Shown: piece by piece, positions 7,826 to 15,353 of the stretch
Numbering within the stretch: the stretch's first letter is position 1
How the letters are laid out: each line of letters begins with the position of its first letter
Origin: Parabacteroides faecis
GTDB lineage: Bacteria; Bacteroidota; Bacteroidia; Bacteroidales; Tannerellaceae
Assembly (NCBI RefSeq): GCF_014647375.1
Contig: NZ_BMPB01000020.1
Location: 1-64,000, forward strand
Direction: 5' to 3'
DNA: 64,000 nt
Notes under the pieces: model-generated
The model's input: the letters and a program-made list of their open reading frames with translations, nothing else
What the model was told of the DNA's origin: nothing
Databases searched by the model: none
Made by a program: the position numbers and the translations under genes

Positions 7826-8731
7826 ATGGCAAAGAATAATCTGACTTACTGGTATCATCTGATCGCAATCATCACGGTTATTATCTGGGGTACGACTTTC
7901 GTTTCGACAAAAATCCTGATTCATAACGGGCTGTCTCCTGTCGACATTCTTTTCTACCGTTTCGCGCTGGCTTATGTCTGCATCTGGTTTATTTCGCCCA
8001 AGGTGCTGTTCGCTAGGAGCAAACGGGATGAACTTATGTTCGTAGCCGCCGGGCTTTGCGGGGGATCGATCTATTTTATTACCGAAAATACGGCGCTGGG
8101 GATCACGCTGGCTTCAAACGTGTCGCTCATCATCTGCACCGCTCCTATCCTGACGGCGTTTCTTTCGCTCCTGTTTTACCGCGGGGAGAAGATCAAACCG
8201 AATCTAATCTACGGCTCGGTCATGGCGCTGATCGGGGTGGCGTTTGTCGTGTTCAACGGTAGTTTTCTACTGAAGATCAATCCACTGGGGGATATGTTAA
8301 CGCTGATCGCAGCGTTGATGTGGGCGTTTTACTGCCTGATACTGAAACAGATGGGGAACCGGTATCCGACATTGCTGATTACCCGGAAGGTGTTTTTCTA
8401 CGGGCTTGTCACATTAACCCCGATGTTCCTGCTCCATCCCCTAAATACGGATACGGCGATACTCTTCCGCCCGGTCGTTGCAGCTAACCTGCTGTTTCTG
8501 GGTGTGGTAGCATCGATGCTTTGTTACATCATGTGGAACACGGCAGTCAAAGAGCTGGGTCCGTTCCGCACGGCCAACTATATCTATATTGTCCCGCTGG
8601 TGACGCTGATCACTTCCGCCATCGTGATCGACGAAATCATCACGGTGATCGCCCTGATCGGATCGGTCTTTATCCTGAGCGGGGTTTATATTGCGGAGAG
8701 GGGATTTCATTTTAAAAGAAACAAGGGATAA
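7826..8731 (+). CDS. EamA/DMT-superfamily transporter (RhaT/YdcZ type exporter)
   Basis: This 301-residue inner-membrane protein has about ten hydrophobic helices in two EamA repeats; the first repeat begins IIWGTTFVSTKIL and the second LTLIAALMWAFYCLILKQMG. EamA proteins export amino acids or related metabolites by a drug/metabolite transporter mechanism. The ATG at 7826 (MAKNNLTYWYHL) is chosen over an earlier in-frame codon, which would fall inside the -7 box at 7776-7783. Its divergent Lrp/AsnC neighbour suggests amino-acid efflux, but the substrate is not readable. Confidence 0.9.
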   Translation: MAKNNLTYWYHLIAIITVIIWGTTFVSTKILIHNGLSPVDILFYRFALAYVCIWFISPKVLFARSKRDELMFVAAGLCGGSIYFITENTALGITLASNVSLIICTAPILTAFLSLLFYRGEKIKPNLIYGSVMALIGVAFVVFNGSFLLKINPLGDMLTLIAALMWAFYCLILKQMGNRYPTLLITRKVFFYGLVTLTPMFLLHPLNTDTAILFRPVVAANLLFLGVVASMLCYIMWNTAVKELGPFRTANYIYIVPLVTLITSAIVIDEIITVIALIGSVFILSGVYIAERGFHFKRNKG

Positions 8732-8866
8732 ATAAATATTCGTTTCATGTATCATCATAGTCTTAAAATCTTGCCTGATAATAAAAAATAAGGCTTTAAG
8801 CATGCTGAAAACAAATAATGGTTATCTTTACGAGACTAAGATTAATCATAAAAAAATATCTTAACT

Positions 8867-9436
8867 ATGAACGAATTGCAATTAATCCAAAGTAAGATCT
8901 ATGAAATAAGAGGTCAAAAAGTGATGCTGGACAAAGATCTAGCGGAGTTATACCAGGTTACAACCGGAAACCTGAATAAAGCAGTTCAAAGGAACATTAA
9001 GCGTTTTCCCGTTGATTTTATGTTTCAGTTAACAAAAAGCGAGTTTGAAGAACAAAACTTGATATTCCAAAATGGAACATCAAGATGGGGTGGAACTCGT
9101 AAGTTTCCCTTTGCTTTTACAGAACAGGGATTAGCTATGCTTTCAGGAGTACTCAATTCGGACATCGCGATACAGGTAAATATAAATATTATGCGTGCTT
9201 TCGTTGCTGTCCGCCAAAAATTAATTATGCCCCCTATCGATAAGTTCACAGTACTTAAGCAGGAAATAAAAGACCTGAAAGAATATATCGAAGAGACGTT
9301 CACCGACTACAACGACATCAACGAAGATACCCGGATACAACTTGAATTAATCAATAAAACACTGGCTGAATTGCAAGTACAAAAGACACTATCAGATAAG
9401 CCACGTAACCCGGTAGGCTTTGTGAAGCCAAAATAA
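8867..9436 (+). CDS. ORF6N-domain protein
   Basis: The 189-residue protein has an N-terminal ORF6N DNA-binding domain: [19 protein letters not shown], then [12 protein letters not shown] and the [12 protein letters not shown] block (residues about 8-110). A coiled C-terminal tail follows. ORF6N proteins occur in phages as antirepressors and are common as lone chromosomal genes in Bacteroidetes, where their role is unknown. No phage genes surround it here, so it is probably a domesticated orphan. Confidence 0.9.
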   Translation: MNELQLIQSKIYEIRGQKVMLDKDLAELYQVTTGNLNKAVQRNIKRFPVDFMFQLTKSEFEEQNLIFQNGTSRWGGTRKFPFAFTEQGLAMLSGVLNSDIAIQVNINIMRAFVAVRQKLIMPPIDKFTVLKQEIKDLKEYIEETFTDYNDINEDTRIQLELINKTLAELQVQKTLSDKPRNPVGFVKPK

Positions 9437-9437
9437 T

Positions 9438-9554
9438 TTACTCATAGAAACGTACGGGGATAGTGTATCTTACCCGAATAACCTTTCCCCGACGTTTAGC
9501 TGATTTCCATTTAGATACCTTCTTCATCCAAGCGTTCGGACGAAGAGGAACGGA
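9438..9554 (-). pseudogene. Remnant of a TonB C-terminal domain
   Basis: On the minus strand, immediately after the stop of the DJ-1 gene and in the same frame, 38 codons read to a TAA and contain WMKKVSKWKSAKRRGK followed by VIRVRYTIPVRFYE. The pattern KW-x-x-x-K-x-RGK then V-x-YTIPVRF is the last helix and strand of the TonB C-terminal domain. No start codon, membrane anchor or proline-rich linker is present. This is a decayed or recombined fragment. Confidence 0.6.
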
Positions 9555-10082
9555 TTACTTCAGTGCCTCAACCACCTGCGGCAGCATCGTCCAGATAGCG
9601 TTTTCGCACTGTGCTGTGTAGAAATTACCATCTATCTCAGATTTTTCGTCGGTAGCCTGGGCAGACTGGATGGCAGGCTTTGCCAACGGGTGAACGGCCA
9701 CTTTCTTTCCTTTCGCAACGCCTGCGATCTCAAACATCATCGCGGCGGCACAATGTCCGATCATGATCTTGCCTTTATCACCAAAGGCTTTGATAACGGC
9801 CAGCATATCCTGGTTGTACTGCTTGCCGGCATTTTCGCTGAACACCGGAACGGCATCGCCGCAACCGAACACCAGCGCATCGAACTCGTCCTCATGCCCT
9901 TTCAGGTTGGCTATCACATCATCCACGATCAGCTTGATACCTGAATTTGTCTTGATCTCTGCCGTCTCGGCAACAGCAAACACCTTATAAGAAATTCCGT
10001 TTTCAAAAAATGCTTCCAGATACTGGAACAACCCTGATCCGTTCACCGGATTTACTGCTAAAACTGCTACTTTCTTTGACAT
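9555..10082 (-). CDS. DJ-1/PfpI-family protein
   Basis: The 175-residue protein starts MSKKVAVLAVNPVNGSGL. It has the class I glutamine amidotransferase-like DJ-1/PfpI fold, with the nucleophile-elbow cysteine in IGHCAAAMMF and a conserved acidic strand in the N-terminal half. Relatives are glyoxalases, deglycases or stress chaperones; which of these applies is not readable. It is divergent from an HxlR-family regulator (10248), a common arrangement for reactive-electrophile response genes. An earlier in-frame start eight codons upstream is less likely. Confidence 0.82.
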   Translation of the reverse strand: MSKKVAVLAVNPVNGSGLFQYLEAFFENGISYKVFAVAETAEIKTNSGIKLIVDDVIANLKGHEDEFDALVFGCGDAVPVFSENAGKQYNQDMLAVIKAFGDKGKIMIGHCAAAMMFEIAGVAKGKKVAVHPLAKPAIQSAQATDEKSEIDGNFYTAQCENAIWTMLPQVVEALK

Positions 10083-10247
10083 AATTGTAATTATTAAGTG
10101 AAACAATAGTTACCTTTCGTAAGTTTATTACCTTTGTGCAGCAAATGTAGACGATCCGGGCGAAAGAAACAAGAACGCACCTCGGAATAAGCTACTTACA
10201 CGCAGGTAACCATTATTGAGTTTCAACTTCATACGAAAAGAAAGAAA

Positions 10248-10601
10248 ATGAAAAATTTTCATCCTACAGGAAATTGCCCGGTCCGGGACGTCCTCAGCCG
10301 ACTTGGCGACAAATGGTCGATGCTGGTCCTGACTACACTGAGTGCGAACGGCACGATGCGTTTCAGCGACATCCACAAGACCATCGACGATATCTCGCAA
10401 CGGATGCTGACCGTCACGCTCCGTACCCTCGAATCCGACGGCCTTGTGCACCGCAAAGTCTATCCCGAAGTGCCGCCCCGCGTGGAATATTGCCTCACGG
10501 AAATGGGCACGACACTCATGCCTCATATCCAGAACCTGGTAGATTGGGCACTCGGACATATGGACGAGATTCTGACCAGCCGGGAGACGGTTAAAGGATA
10601 A
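10248..10601 (+). CDS. HxlR-family winged-helix transcriptional regulator
   Basis: The 117-residue protein has the HxlR signature: CPVRDVLSRLGDKWSMLVL near the N-terminus, followed by the winged helix (FSDIHKTIDDISQRMLTVTLRTLE) and the wing ending PRVEYCLTEMG. The cysteine in NCPV is the residue that senses thiol stress in HypR/YodB-type members. It is transcribed away from the DJ-1 gene and probably regulates it. A TACCTTTG box (10129-10136) lies upstream. Confidence 0.92.
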   Translation: MKNFHPTGNCPVRDVLSRLGDKWSMLVLTTLSANGTMRFSDIHKTIDDISQRMLTVTLRTLESDGLVHRKVYPEVPPRVEYCLTEMGTTLMPHIQNLVDWALGHMDEILTSRETVKG

Positions 10602-10660
10602 ACAAGTATGAAAATCAATCTTTTCCCTAAAACGGCCACCGCTACGGAGAAGCCCCTATT

Positions 10661-10815
10661 GCCTTGCCGGAAAAAAGAATACATGCCTTGCAAAAAGAGG
10701 ATACATCCTTTTGAAAAATAGGGTGCATGCTTTTCGGAAAAAGGGTGCATGCTTTTTGAAAAGAGGGTGCATGCTTTTTCGATAAAGGGTGCGGACCTTT
10801 TGCGCAAGGGAAAAA
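10661..10815. repeat. 22-bp hairpin repeat array, cluster 1
   Basis: About six tandem units of 22 bp lie between convergent genes. The best units each contain a small hairpin such as CTTTTCGGAAAAAG and end GGTGCAT or GGATACAT; unit junctions form TGCATGC. Successive unit starts in the core (for example 10729, 10751 and 10773) are spaced by 22. The flanking units are degenerate. Similar arrays are at 24091, 38246 and 49885. No spacers or coding signature are present. Confidence 0.8.
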
Positions 10816-10850
10816 TAGGGTTTTATCCGAAAATATAGAGACAGTTGCTT

Positions 10851-11786
10851 TCAGATGCGGATCTTGCCGATCAACTCCCGGACGACCGTTTTCAAAGATT
10901 CCGGCGCGATGATCTCCGCCCGGTCGGCAAACGACAGGTACCAGTGGCCGAACTTGTCGAGCGAATAGGTCCGGTATTTCTGGACGAAGTACTCCCCGTC
11001 CGCCACCTCCTCATAAAGTCCGTAAGTGTATTTGGAAACTTCCGTATCGCGTGCCACGTCACGGTGGACACGGAGCGTCACTTCGACCTCATCCTCTACA
11101 TCATAGATCCGGGGGATCAGCTCGTCGAGCGGAAGATGCTCCTCCTCGAAACCGTTTTCGCCCAGACAGAGGTGGACGATTCTGCCGAGATGGAAGGTGC
11201 GGTAATCCCTCCTCAACTTACACCAGGCGAGGACATACCAGATGCCGCCCATGAAGAACATACCCTGGGGTTCGATCGTGCGGTGGGTGACCTGGTAGTT
11301 GTAGCCCGCCTTGTAGGTCATGACGAGCTGTTTCTTGTTCAGCAACGCCTTCATAAGGGTTTGCAGGACGTTGGCAGAGGCGGTGCGCGTATTCTGGTGG
11401 ATACCCGAGATACGGATATAGGGGTCGAAATGATGGAGGATATCCTTGTCGGCCGTCCGCAGCACGGCACGTATCTTGTCCATCCCGCTGCGGAATACAT
11501 CGTAGGTATCGCCGTCGGTCTGATGGCGGACAAGTTTCTCCGCCACGAGAAAAGAGAGGGCCTCGTCGATCGTGAACATCAGGGGTGGCAGCTTGAAACC
11601 GTCCACCAGCGAGTAACCCAGCCCAGCCTCGCCGCCGACAGGGATCCCCGACTCTTCCAGCGAACGGATGTCGCGATAAACCGTCCGGAGACTTACACCG
11701 AACTGATCCGCTATCTCACGTGCGGTGACGACCGGGCGGGATTGCAGCTTGACCAGTATAGCGGATATTCGTTCCAGGCGGTTCAT
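10851..11786 (-). CDS. YafY-family WYL-domain transcriptional regulator
   Basis: The 311-residue protein starts MNRLERISAILVKLQ. The N-terminal HTH_11 winged helix (VTAREIADQFGVSLRTVYRDIRSLEESG) is followed by the WYL domain (about residues 130-220, with FFMGGIWYVLAWCKLRRDYRTFHLGRI split between strands) and a C-terminal WCX extension. WYL proteins bind nucleic-acid or nucleotide ligands and often regulate neighbouring genes. The PNPOx-like gene lies 62 bases upstream on the same strand. A -7 box TATCTTTG (11815-11822) gives the regulator its own promoter. Confidence 0.92.
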   Translation of the reverse strand: MNRLERISAILVKLQSRPVVTAREIADQFGVSLRTVYRDIRSLEESGIPVGGEAGLGYSLVDGFKLPPLMFTIDEALSFLVAEKLVRHQTDGDTYDVFRSGMDKIRAVLRTADKDILHHFDPYIRISGIHQNTRTASANVLQTLMKALLNKKQLVMTYKAGYNYQVTHRTIEPQGMFFMGGIWYVLAWCKLRRDYRTFHLGRIVHLCLGENGFEEEHLPLDELIPRIYDVEDEVEVTLRVHRDVARDTEVSKYTYGLYEEVADGEYFVQKYRTYSLDKFGHWYLSFADRAEIIAPESLKTVVRELIGKIRI

Positions 11787-11814
11787 TGTGTGCGTTTGTC
11801 GGATTGATTGGTGA

Positions 11815-11822
11815 CAAAGATA
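11815..11822 (-). promoter_or_regulatory. -7 box of the WYL regulator gene
   Basis: TATCTTTG on the minus strand lies 28 bases before the ATG at 11786, so the regulator can be transcribed separately from the upstream PNPOx gene. No clear -33 box. Confidence 0.5.
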
Positions 11823-11848
11823 CAACTTTTACGTTACCGGCAGCGGGA

Positions 11849-12277
11849 TCAGCAGATCATCGCCCGGATAGAAGCCGGGATAAGGCGGATGATACAGATG
11901 CCCTCTCCCGTCGGTCCTTCGGGTGAGTATTCGTTCATCCAGTCTTGCCAAAGTTCGCGTTTCAATGCTTCGTCGGTGATGATCTCGGCTTTGCCTGCGA
12001 TCTGGACCTGTCCGCTCTCCATCGTGGCGTACATCACTTCACAGCGCGGATCCAGGCGGAGGTTCGCTAATTTCTGACAGCTGGCTTCTGTCGCAAAATG
12101 GAGTTGCTGCAAGGTCTGGCCTGCCAGGTTGTTGAGCCCCGAAAGGCGTGGTCCCGTCTCCGGATTGTTGGTGGCAACGATGCCATATTCAAATCCCCGG
12201 ATGAACTTTTCCGCTTCTTCCACCTGCTCTTTCGTCATCCCCGCAACTTCCCCTAAATAAAACAATTTCATTTCCAT
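11849..12277 (-). CDS. Pyridoxamine 5'-phosphate oxidase-like (FMN-binding split barrel) protein
   Basis: The 142-residue protein has the split-barrel fold of the PNPOx-like family: IRGFEYGIVATNNPETGPRLS is the first strand pair, FATEASCQKLANLRLDPRCEV follows, then an AGKAEIITDE strand. Members bind FMN, F420 or haem; catalytic use is not readable. It is about 140 residues, shorter than true PdxH (about 215), so vitamin B6 synthesis is not implied. A -7 box TACCTTTG at 12316-12323 lies upstream, and the WYL regulator follows downstream. Confidence 0.85.
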   Translation of the reverse strand: MEMKLFYLGEVAGMTKEQVEEAEKFIRGFEYGIVATNNPETGPRLSGLNNLAGQTLQQLHFATEASCQKLANLRLDPRCEVMYATMESGQVQIAGKAEIITDEALKRELWQDWMNEYSPEGPTGEGICIIRLIPASIRAMIC

Positions 12278-12315
12278 CTTCGTAGTTTTTTAATGTTAAT
12301 ATTTGAACTGTGAAG

Positions 12316-12323
12316 CAAAGGTA
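12316..12323 (-). promoter_or_regulatory. -7 box of the PNPOx-like gene
   Basis: TACCTTTG on the minus strand matches TAnnTTTG and lies 38 bases before the ATG at 12277. Confidence 0.5.
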
Positions 12324-12444
12324 TGGGGAGGCGGTGACAACAGTATGTCAGCAGGGAAGAGATTATTTCGATAGTAAAAAACATTTTATTTCGATGGTGA
12401 TGAAAAAAAGAGAGGAAAAGATAGAGTATATCACAATAAGTATT

Positions 12445-12486
12445 TATATTTGTAACCCATAGGTTACATTATAAAACCTAGAGGTT
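12445..12486 (+). promoter_or_regulatory. Promoter with two AACC-N4-GGTT operators
   Basis: The -7 box TATATTTG (12445-12452) overlaps the first operator, TGTAACC (12451-12457), CATA, GGTTACA (12462-12468). A second copy, AACC (12475-12478), TAGA, GGTT (12483-12486), follows. Their centres are 21 bp apart, two helical turns, so two repressor dimers could bind the same face just downstream of the -7 box. The likely repressor is the HTH protein encoded second in this operon. Confidence 0.65.
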
Positions 12487-12520
12487 ATATTAATAAACAC
12501 TAGTTAACACATTTGTCATT

Positions 12521-12952
12521 ATGGAAGCATCTATCATTGAAAAAACAGAGAAAGCTAGATTTAATGTCATGTTATTACAGATAATCAGTTTTGGATTTTG
12601 GATGGCCGGAGGGATTTTAATTCAATTTCCTTTCAGTAAACCTGTTATTATTATATGTAGTGTAATGTCGGCTATTTCCGGCTTATTATTCTGTTATGCA
12701 ACGTTTAAGAACCTGTTCCTCAGCCGGGAGATCAAGAACAATAAAGAGTTATTCTATGCTCTAAGTAACGAAATGTACAAAAGTTTCGATTACAAAGCCC
12801 GAACCAGTGGCTTATTCTCCACACTTATAAGCGTAATACTTATTTATTTGCTGGATGATTATATCCATTTGCCGGTCAAGATGTACTGTTTAATCCTTCT
12901 GTTCATCGCCGTTATTACGGTAGGTGTACATCGGTTGATTCTATATAAATAA
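12521..12952 (+). CDS. Four-helix membrane protein of an HTH-regulator operon
   Basis: This 143-residue protein has four hydrophobic segments at about residues 18-35, 42-62, 95-110 and 120-138, with a hydrophilic stretch (NLFLSREIKNNKELFYALSN) in the middle. No family is recognised. The next gene, an XRE-type regulator, starts 7 bases after its stop, and membrane protein plus small HTH pairs of this kind are widespread. Transcription starts at the doubly operated promoter at 12445-12486. Confidence 0.78.
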   Translation: MEASIIEKTEKARFNVMLLQIISFGFWMAGGILIQFPFSKPVIIICSVMSAISGLLFCYATFKNLFLSREIKNNKELFYALSNEMYKSFDYKARTSGLFSTLISVILIYLLDDYIHLPVKMYCLILLFIAVITVGVHRLILYK

Positions 12953-12959
12953 TAGTCAG

Positions 12960-13184
12960 ATGGAAAACAAAGAACTAATTAATAAAATAAAAGTCTACCG
13001 GGCGATAAAAAAGATCAGCCAGGAAGAACTGGCCATTGCCATCGGGGTTACCCGCAAAACCATAAATACCATCGAAACAGGTAAATATATCCCTTCAACT
13101 ATCCTCGCATTAAGGATCGCCCGATATTTTAACGCTCCCGTCGAAGCTATCTTTGAGTTGAATGAAAACGACGAGGCCACTTGA
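12960..13184 (+). CDS. Small XRE/Cro-type HTH regulator (YgzD-like)
   Basis: The 74-residue protein is almost entirely one helix-turn-helix domain: VYRAIKKISQEELAIAIGV, then TRKTINTIETGKYIPSTILA, then the ARYFNAPVEAIFELNE tail typical of YgzD/YozG-like regulators. It is co-transcribed with the upstream membrane protein gene (7-base gap). The palindromic AACC-N4-GGTT sites in the operon promoter suit a small dimeric HTH repressor, which would make the operon autoregulated. Confidence 0.93.
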   Translation: MENKELINKIKVYRAIKKISQEELAIAIGVTRKTINTIETGKYIPSTILALRIARYFNAPVEAIFELNENDEAT

Positions 13185-13309
13185 TCATACTCCGAAAACC
13201 GAACAATTTTCAGATAAATGAAAGGTCTCCTTCTTTTTTATTTCAAAGGATATAGAGTTTTCCTTTTTATTATGTAAGTTTACAACTCAAACCATAAATC
13301 TAAAATCGT

Positions 13310-13564
13310 ATGCTTGATAATACTCAAATTGATAGAATATTTAAGAAGTTAAGAAAGATATATCCTATAATAACAGGAACAGCAATCGGACTATTTTTAT
13401 CAGGGAATATTGTTCCTATACCTCCCAATTTCCCTTATAGTCACGGGATATGGGGAGTTATGGGAGTCTGCATAATTATCCTGATCTCCTTCATTTTCTC
13501 CTATCTGAGCTACGTGATTAAAAAAAAAATCGGCCTCCTGCAAAAGAAAGACGGCGAGGCATAG
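13310..13564 (+). CDS. Small two-helix membrane protein, unknown
   Basis: This 84-residue protein has a weakly hydrophobic segment (IYPIITGTAIGLFLSGNIVPI) and a strong one (WGVMGVCIIILISFIFSYLSYVI), then a basic C-terminal tail. No family is recognised. A near-consensus -7 box (TAAGTTTA) lies about 35 bases upstream. It is close to, but not tightly coupled with, the preceding HTH operon. Confidence 0.6.
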   Translation: MLDNTQIDRIFKKLRKIYPIITGTAIGLFLSGNIVPIPPNFPYSHGIWGVMGVCIIILISFIFSYLSYVIKKKIGLLQKKDGEA

Positions 13565-13662
13565 AATTAAGCTATCATTCAATCCTCTTTTCATCAGAAA
13601 CATCTATACAAAACTACGGTTTATTTCAAAAAAGGTAGTCGTTTTGTACAAATAAGATCCAA

Positions 13663-14028
13663 TTACACACCCAAAACAATATTAGCATCAATATGTAATT
13701 TCCGGCTTATATCTCTGGCTACCTTTAATGTCGGTTCACATTTACCGGAAAGATACTCACTAATCCGGGAAGGACTAACACTCAACAACTCTGAGAGCTT
13801 TGTCTGGGTAAGATTCATTTCATACATACGAAGCTTAAGTACATCTACCAGAAGAGGGGTTTCCACTGGAAAATGTTCTTCTTCGTAATCGGCTACTAAG
13901 TCCGAAAGCAAATCCAGTTCAAGGAAATTCTTGTTATCAGTAGGTGTATTGTTATTTACAACCTTCAGCAGTTCTTCTATTCTTGCACAGGCTGCATCAT
14001 ACTGTTTTTTATCTTTTATCTTTGCCAT
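13663..14028 (-). CDS. higA: HigA-type antitoxin (XRE HTH)
   Basis: The 121-residue protein has an N-terminal segment that likely binds toxin (AACARIEELLKVVNNN through the acidic LVADYEEEHFP) and a C-terminal HTH (MNLTQTKLSELLSVSPSRIS followed by EYLSGKCEPTLKVARDIS). This domain order is that of HigA/COG5499 antitoxins. It follows the toxin gene by 41 bases on the same strand, the toxin-first order typical of higBA. Confidence 0.9.
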   Translation of the reverse strand: MAKIKDKKQYDAACARIEELLKVVNNNTPTDNKNFLELDLLSDLVADYEEEHFPVETPLLVDVLKLRMYEMNLTQTKLSELLSVSPSRISEYLSGKCEPTLKVARDISRKLHIDANIVLGV

Positions 14029-14069
14029 ATTTATCTACAGTTTAAAGTGTGTCCCACTAATGCAAAATA

Positions 14070-14363
14070 CTATATCTTAGAACAGTCTATTTTATCGTAT
14101 TCATTATGTGTGCCTATAAAGCGAATGAAAACTTTTCTGGCAGCAAATAATATGATAGCAACCAATCTATAGTCATTACCTTTTATATTAAAAACAAATC
14201 GGTCATTACCCACAAAATCAACACTATTGAATGTTTGCTTTACATCTGCCAGGCATAACCAATCGCTTCTTTCCGTCTTTTTATACCAATCTTTCAAAGC
14301 GACATCTGCATCAGCATGTTTCTTAGAATATTCTCTTATGGCTGCAAATGTGATTATTCTCAT
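14070..14363 (-). CDS. higB: HigB-type mRNA interferase toxin
   Basis: The 97-residue protein matches the HigB_toxin family (RelE superfamily): ALKDWYKKTERSDW, then FNIKGNDYRLVAII, then KVFIRFIGTHNEYDKIDC. The Arg in YRLV and the GTHNEYDKI motif are family hallmarks. Such toxins cleave mRNA on the ribosome and are neutralised by the HigA partner encoded downstream. A strong promoter (14380-14410) precedes the pair. Confidence 0.93.
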   Translation of the reverse strand: MRIITFAAIREYSKKHADADVALKDWYKKTERSDWLCLADVKQTFNSVDFVGNDRFVFNIKGNDYRLVAIILFAARKVFIRFIGTHNEYDKIDCSKI

Positions 14364-14379
14364 GATTAATTATTTGCGA

Positions 14380-14410
14380 CAAAGCTACTCACTTTATTCC
14401 AAATAACAAA
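14380..14410 (-). promoter_or_regulatory. Promoter of the higBA operon
   Basis: On the minus strand TTTG (14407-14410) is followed by exactly 19 bases and TAGCTTTG (14380-14387). Both boxes match the Bacteroidetes consensus. The leader to the higB ATG is about 11 bases. Confidence 0.75.
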
Positions 14411-14490
14411 ATATTTTTCCAATATACAAAAGCGCTTTCCCTTAAGAGTAGAGATTATCCCTCAAAGAGTATTTAATTCTATTTTTTATA

Positions 14491-14498
14491 TACATTTG
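14491..14498 (+). promoter_or_regulatory. -7 box of the DsrE-family gene
   Basis: TACATTTG matches TAnnTTTG and lies 36 bases before the ATG at 14535. There is no convincing -33 box. Confidence 0.5.
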
Positions 14499-14534
14499 CG
14501 AATCGACATAACCATATACATAAATCATCTTATT

Positions 14535-14873
14535 ATGAACGACAAATTAAACATTCTCTGGACAACCGACAATAAAGACACCATATTCAATATGTTATCG
14601 ATGTACACCCTCAACTCCAAAAAGAGAGGCTGGTGGAAAGAAGTGAACGTGATCCTTTGGGGAGCCTCCGTTAAACTCGCCGCCCAGGATACGCAGGTGC
14701 AGACGGAAATCCTGGAAATGCTTCAAGCAGGCGTCACCGTCGAAGCCTGCCAGGACTGCTGCGAAAGGTTCGAAGTGAAGCCAATCATCGAGAAACTGGG
14801 TGTTACCGTCAGATACATGGGAGCCCCGCTAACCGAATATCTCAAGAACGGAGAAAAAATATTGACCCTTTAA
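14535..14873 (+). CDS. DsrE-family protein
   Basis: The 112-residue protein (MNDKLNILWTTDNKDTIFNM) has the DsrE/DsrF-like fold: an N-terminal strand, the NVILWGASVKLAAQD segment and a Cys-bearing loop (VEACQDCCERFEV) where sulfur-relay members carry their persulfide cysteine. Its partners (DsrF, DsrH, TusA) are absent nearby, so a role in sulfur transfer is only possible. It is followed after 57 bases by a DUF3788 gene. An earlier in-frame ATG (14496) overlaps the -7 box and is rejected. Confidence 0.8.
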   Translation: MNDKLNILWTTDNKDTIFNMLSMYTLNSKKRGWWKEVNVILWGASVKLAAQDTQVQTEILEMLQAGVTVEACQDCCERFEVKPIIEKLGVTVRYMGAPLTEYLKNGEKILTL

Positions 14874-14930
14874 CGGGCAACATATCCTTATACAACTCTC
14901 TTTATTTTATACACCGAAATACACAACATT

Positions 14931-15347
14931 ATGGAACCTCTGATTTTAAAAGACAAAAACGTTTTCCCCACTAATGAAGTCATCGCCGACGTTCTGGAGG
15001 CAAGTTTTCCCGCATTCGAAGAATTCAGCGCATCAGCCGCAGCCGCCGACCTGACACTCGAGTGGAACTATTACAACGACGGGAAGGCCTGGTTATGCAA
15101 AGTCCTGTCAAAGAAGAAAAACCTTGCCTGGCTGGTCATCTACCAGAGCTTTTTCAAAGTCACTTCCTACTTCACGGAAAAACACCTGGACCGTATCGCC
15201 GGGATGGAAATTACGGAAAGTATCAAAGAAGAATTCTACCGGGCCAAACCCAGCGGAAAACTCATCCCTATGACTGTTGCCATCACCGAAAAAGAGCAGG
15301 TGAAGGATGCCTTATCGATGATACTTTTCAAAAAAGGATTAAAATAG
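14931..15347 (+). CDS. DUF3788-family protein
   Basis: The 138-residue protein shows the DUF3788 pattern: an N-terminal FEEFSAS helix, LEWNYYNDGKAWLCKVL, KKKNLAWLVIYQSFFKVTSYF and a C-terminal LIPMTVAITEKEQVKDA helix. The function is unknown; the fold resembles YdhG/DUF1801 proteins. DUF3788 genes are commonly next to DUF3795 genes; here only a truncated DUF3795 start remains, six bases downstream. Confidence 0.85.
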   Translation: MEPLILKDKNVFPTNEVIADVLEASFPAFEEFSASAAAADLTLEWNYYNDGKAWLCKVLSKKKNLAWLVIYQSFFKVTSYFTEKHLDRIAGMEITESIKEEFYRAKPSGKLIPMTVAITEKEQVKDALSMILFKKGLK

Positions 15348-15353
15348 ACGCAT

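Noticed and set aside
8867-9436. Prophage around the ORF6N gene
   Set aside because: No other phage genes, integrase or att-like repeats lie nearby; lone ORF6N genes are common in Bacteroidetes.
10661-10815. CRISPR array
   Set aside because: Units are contiguous with no unique spacers, are only 22 bp and vary in sequence; no cas genes are present.
10845-11807. A 320-codon frame antisense to the WYL regulator
   Set aside because: The WYL regulator on the minus strand has an intact HTH and WYL domain; the plus-strand frame shows no domain or start signals.
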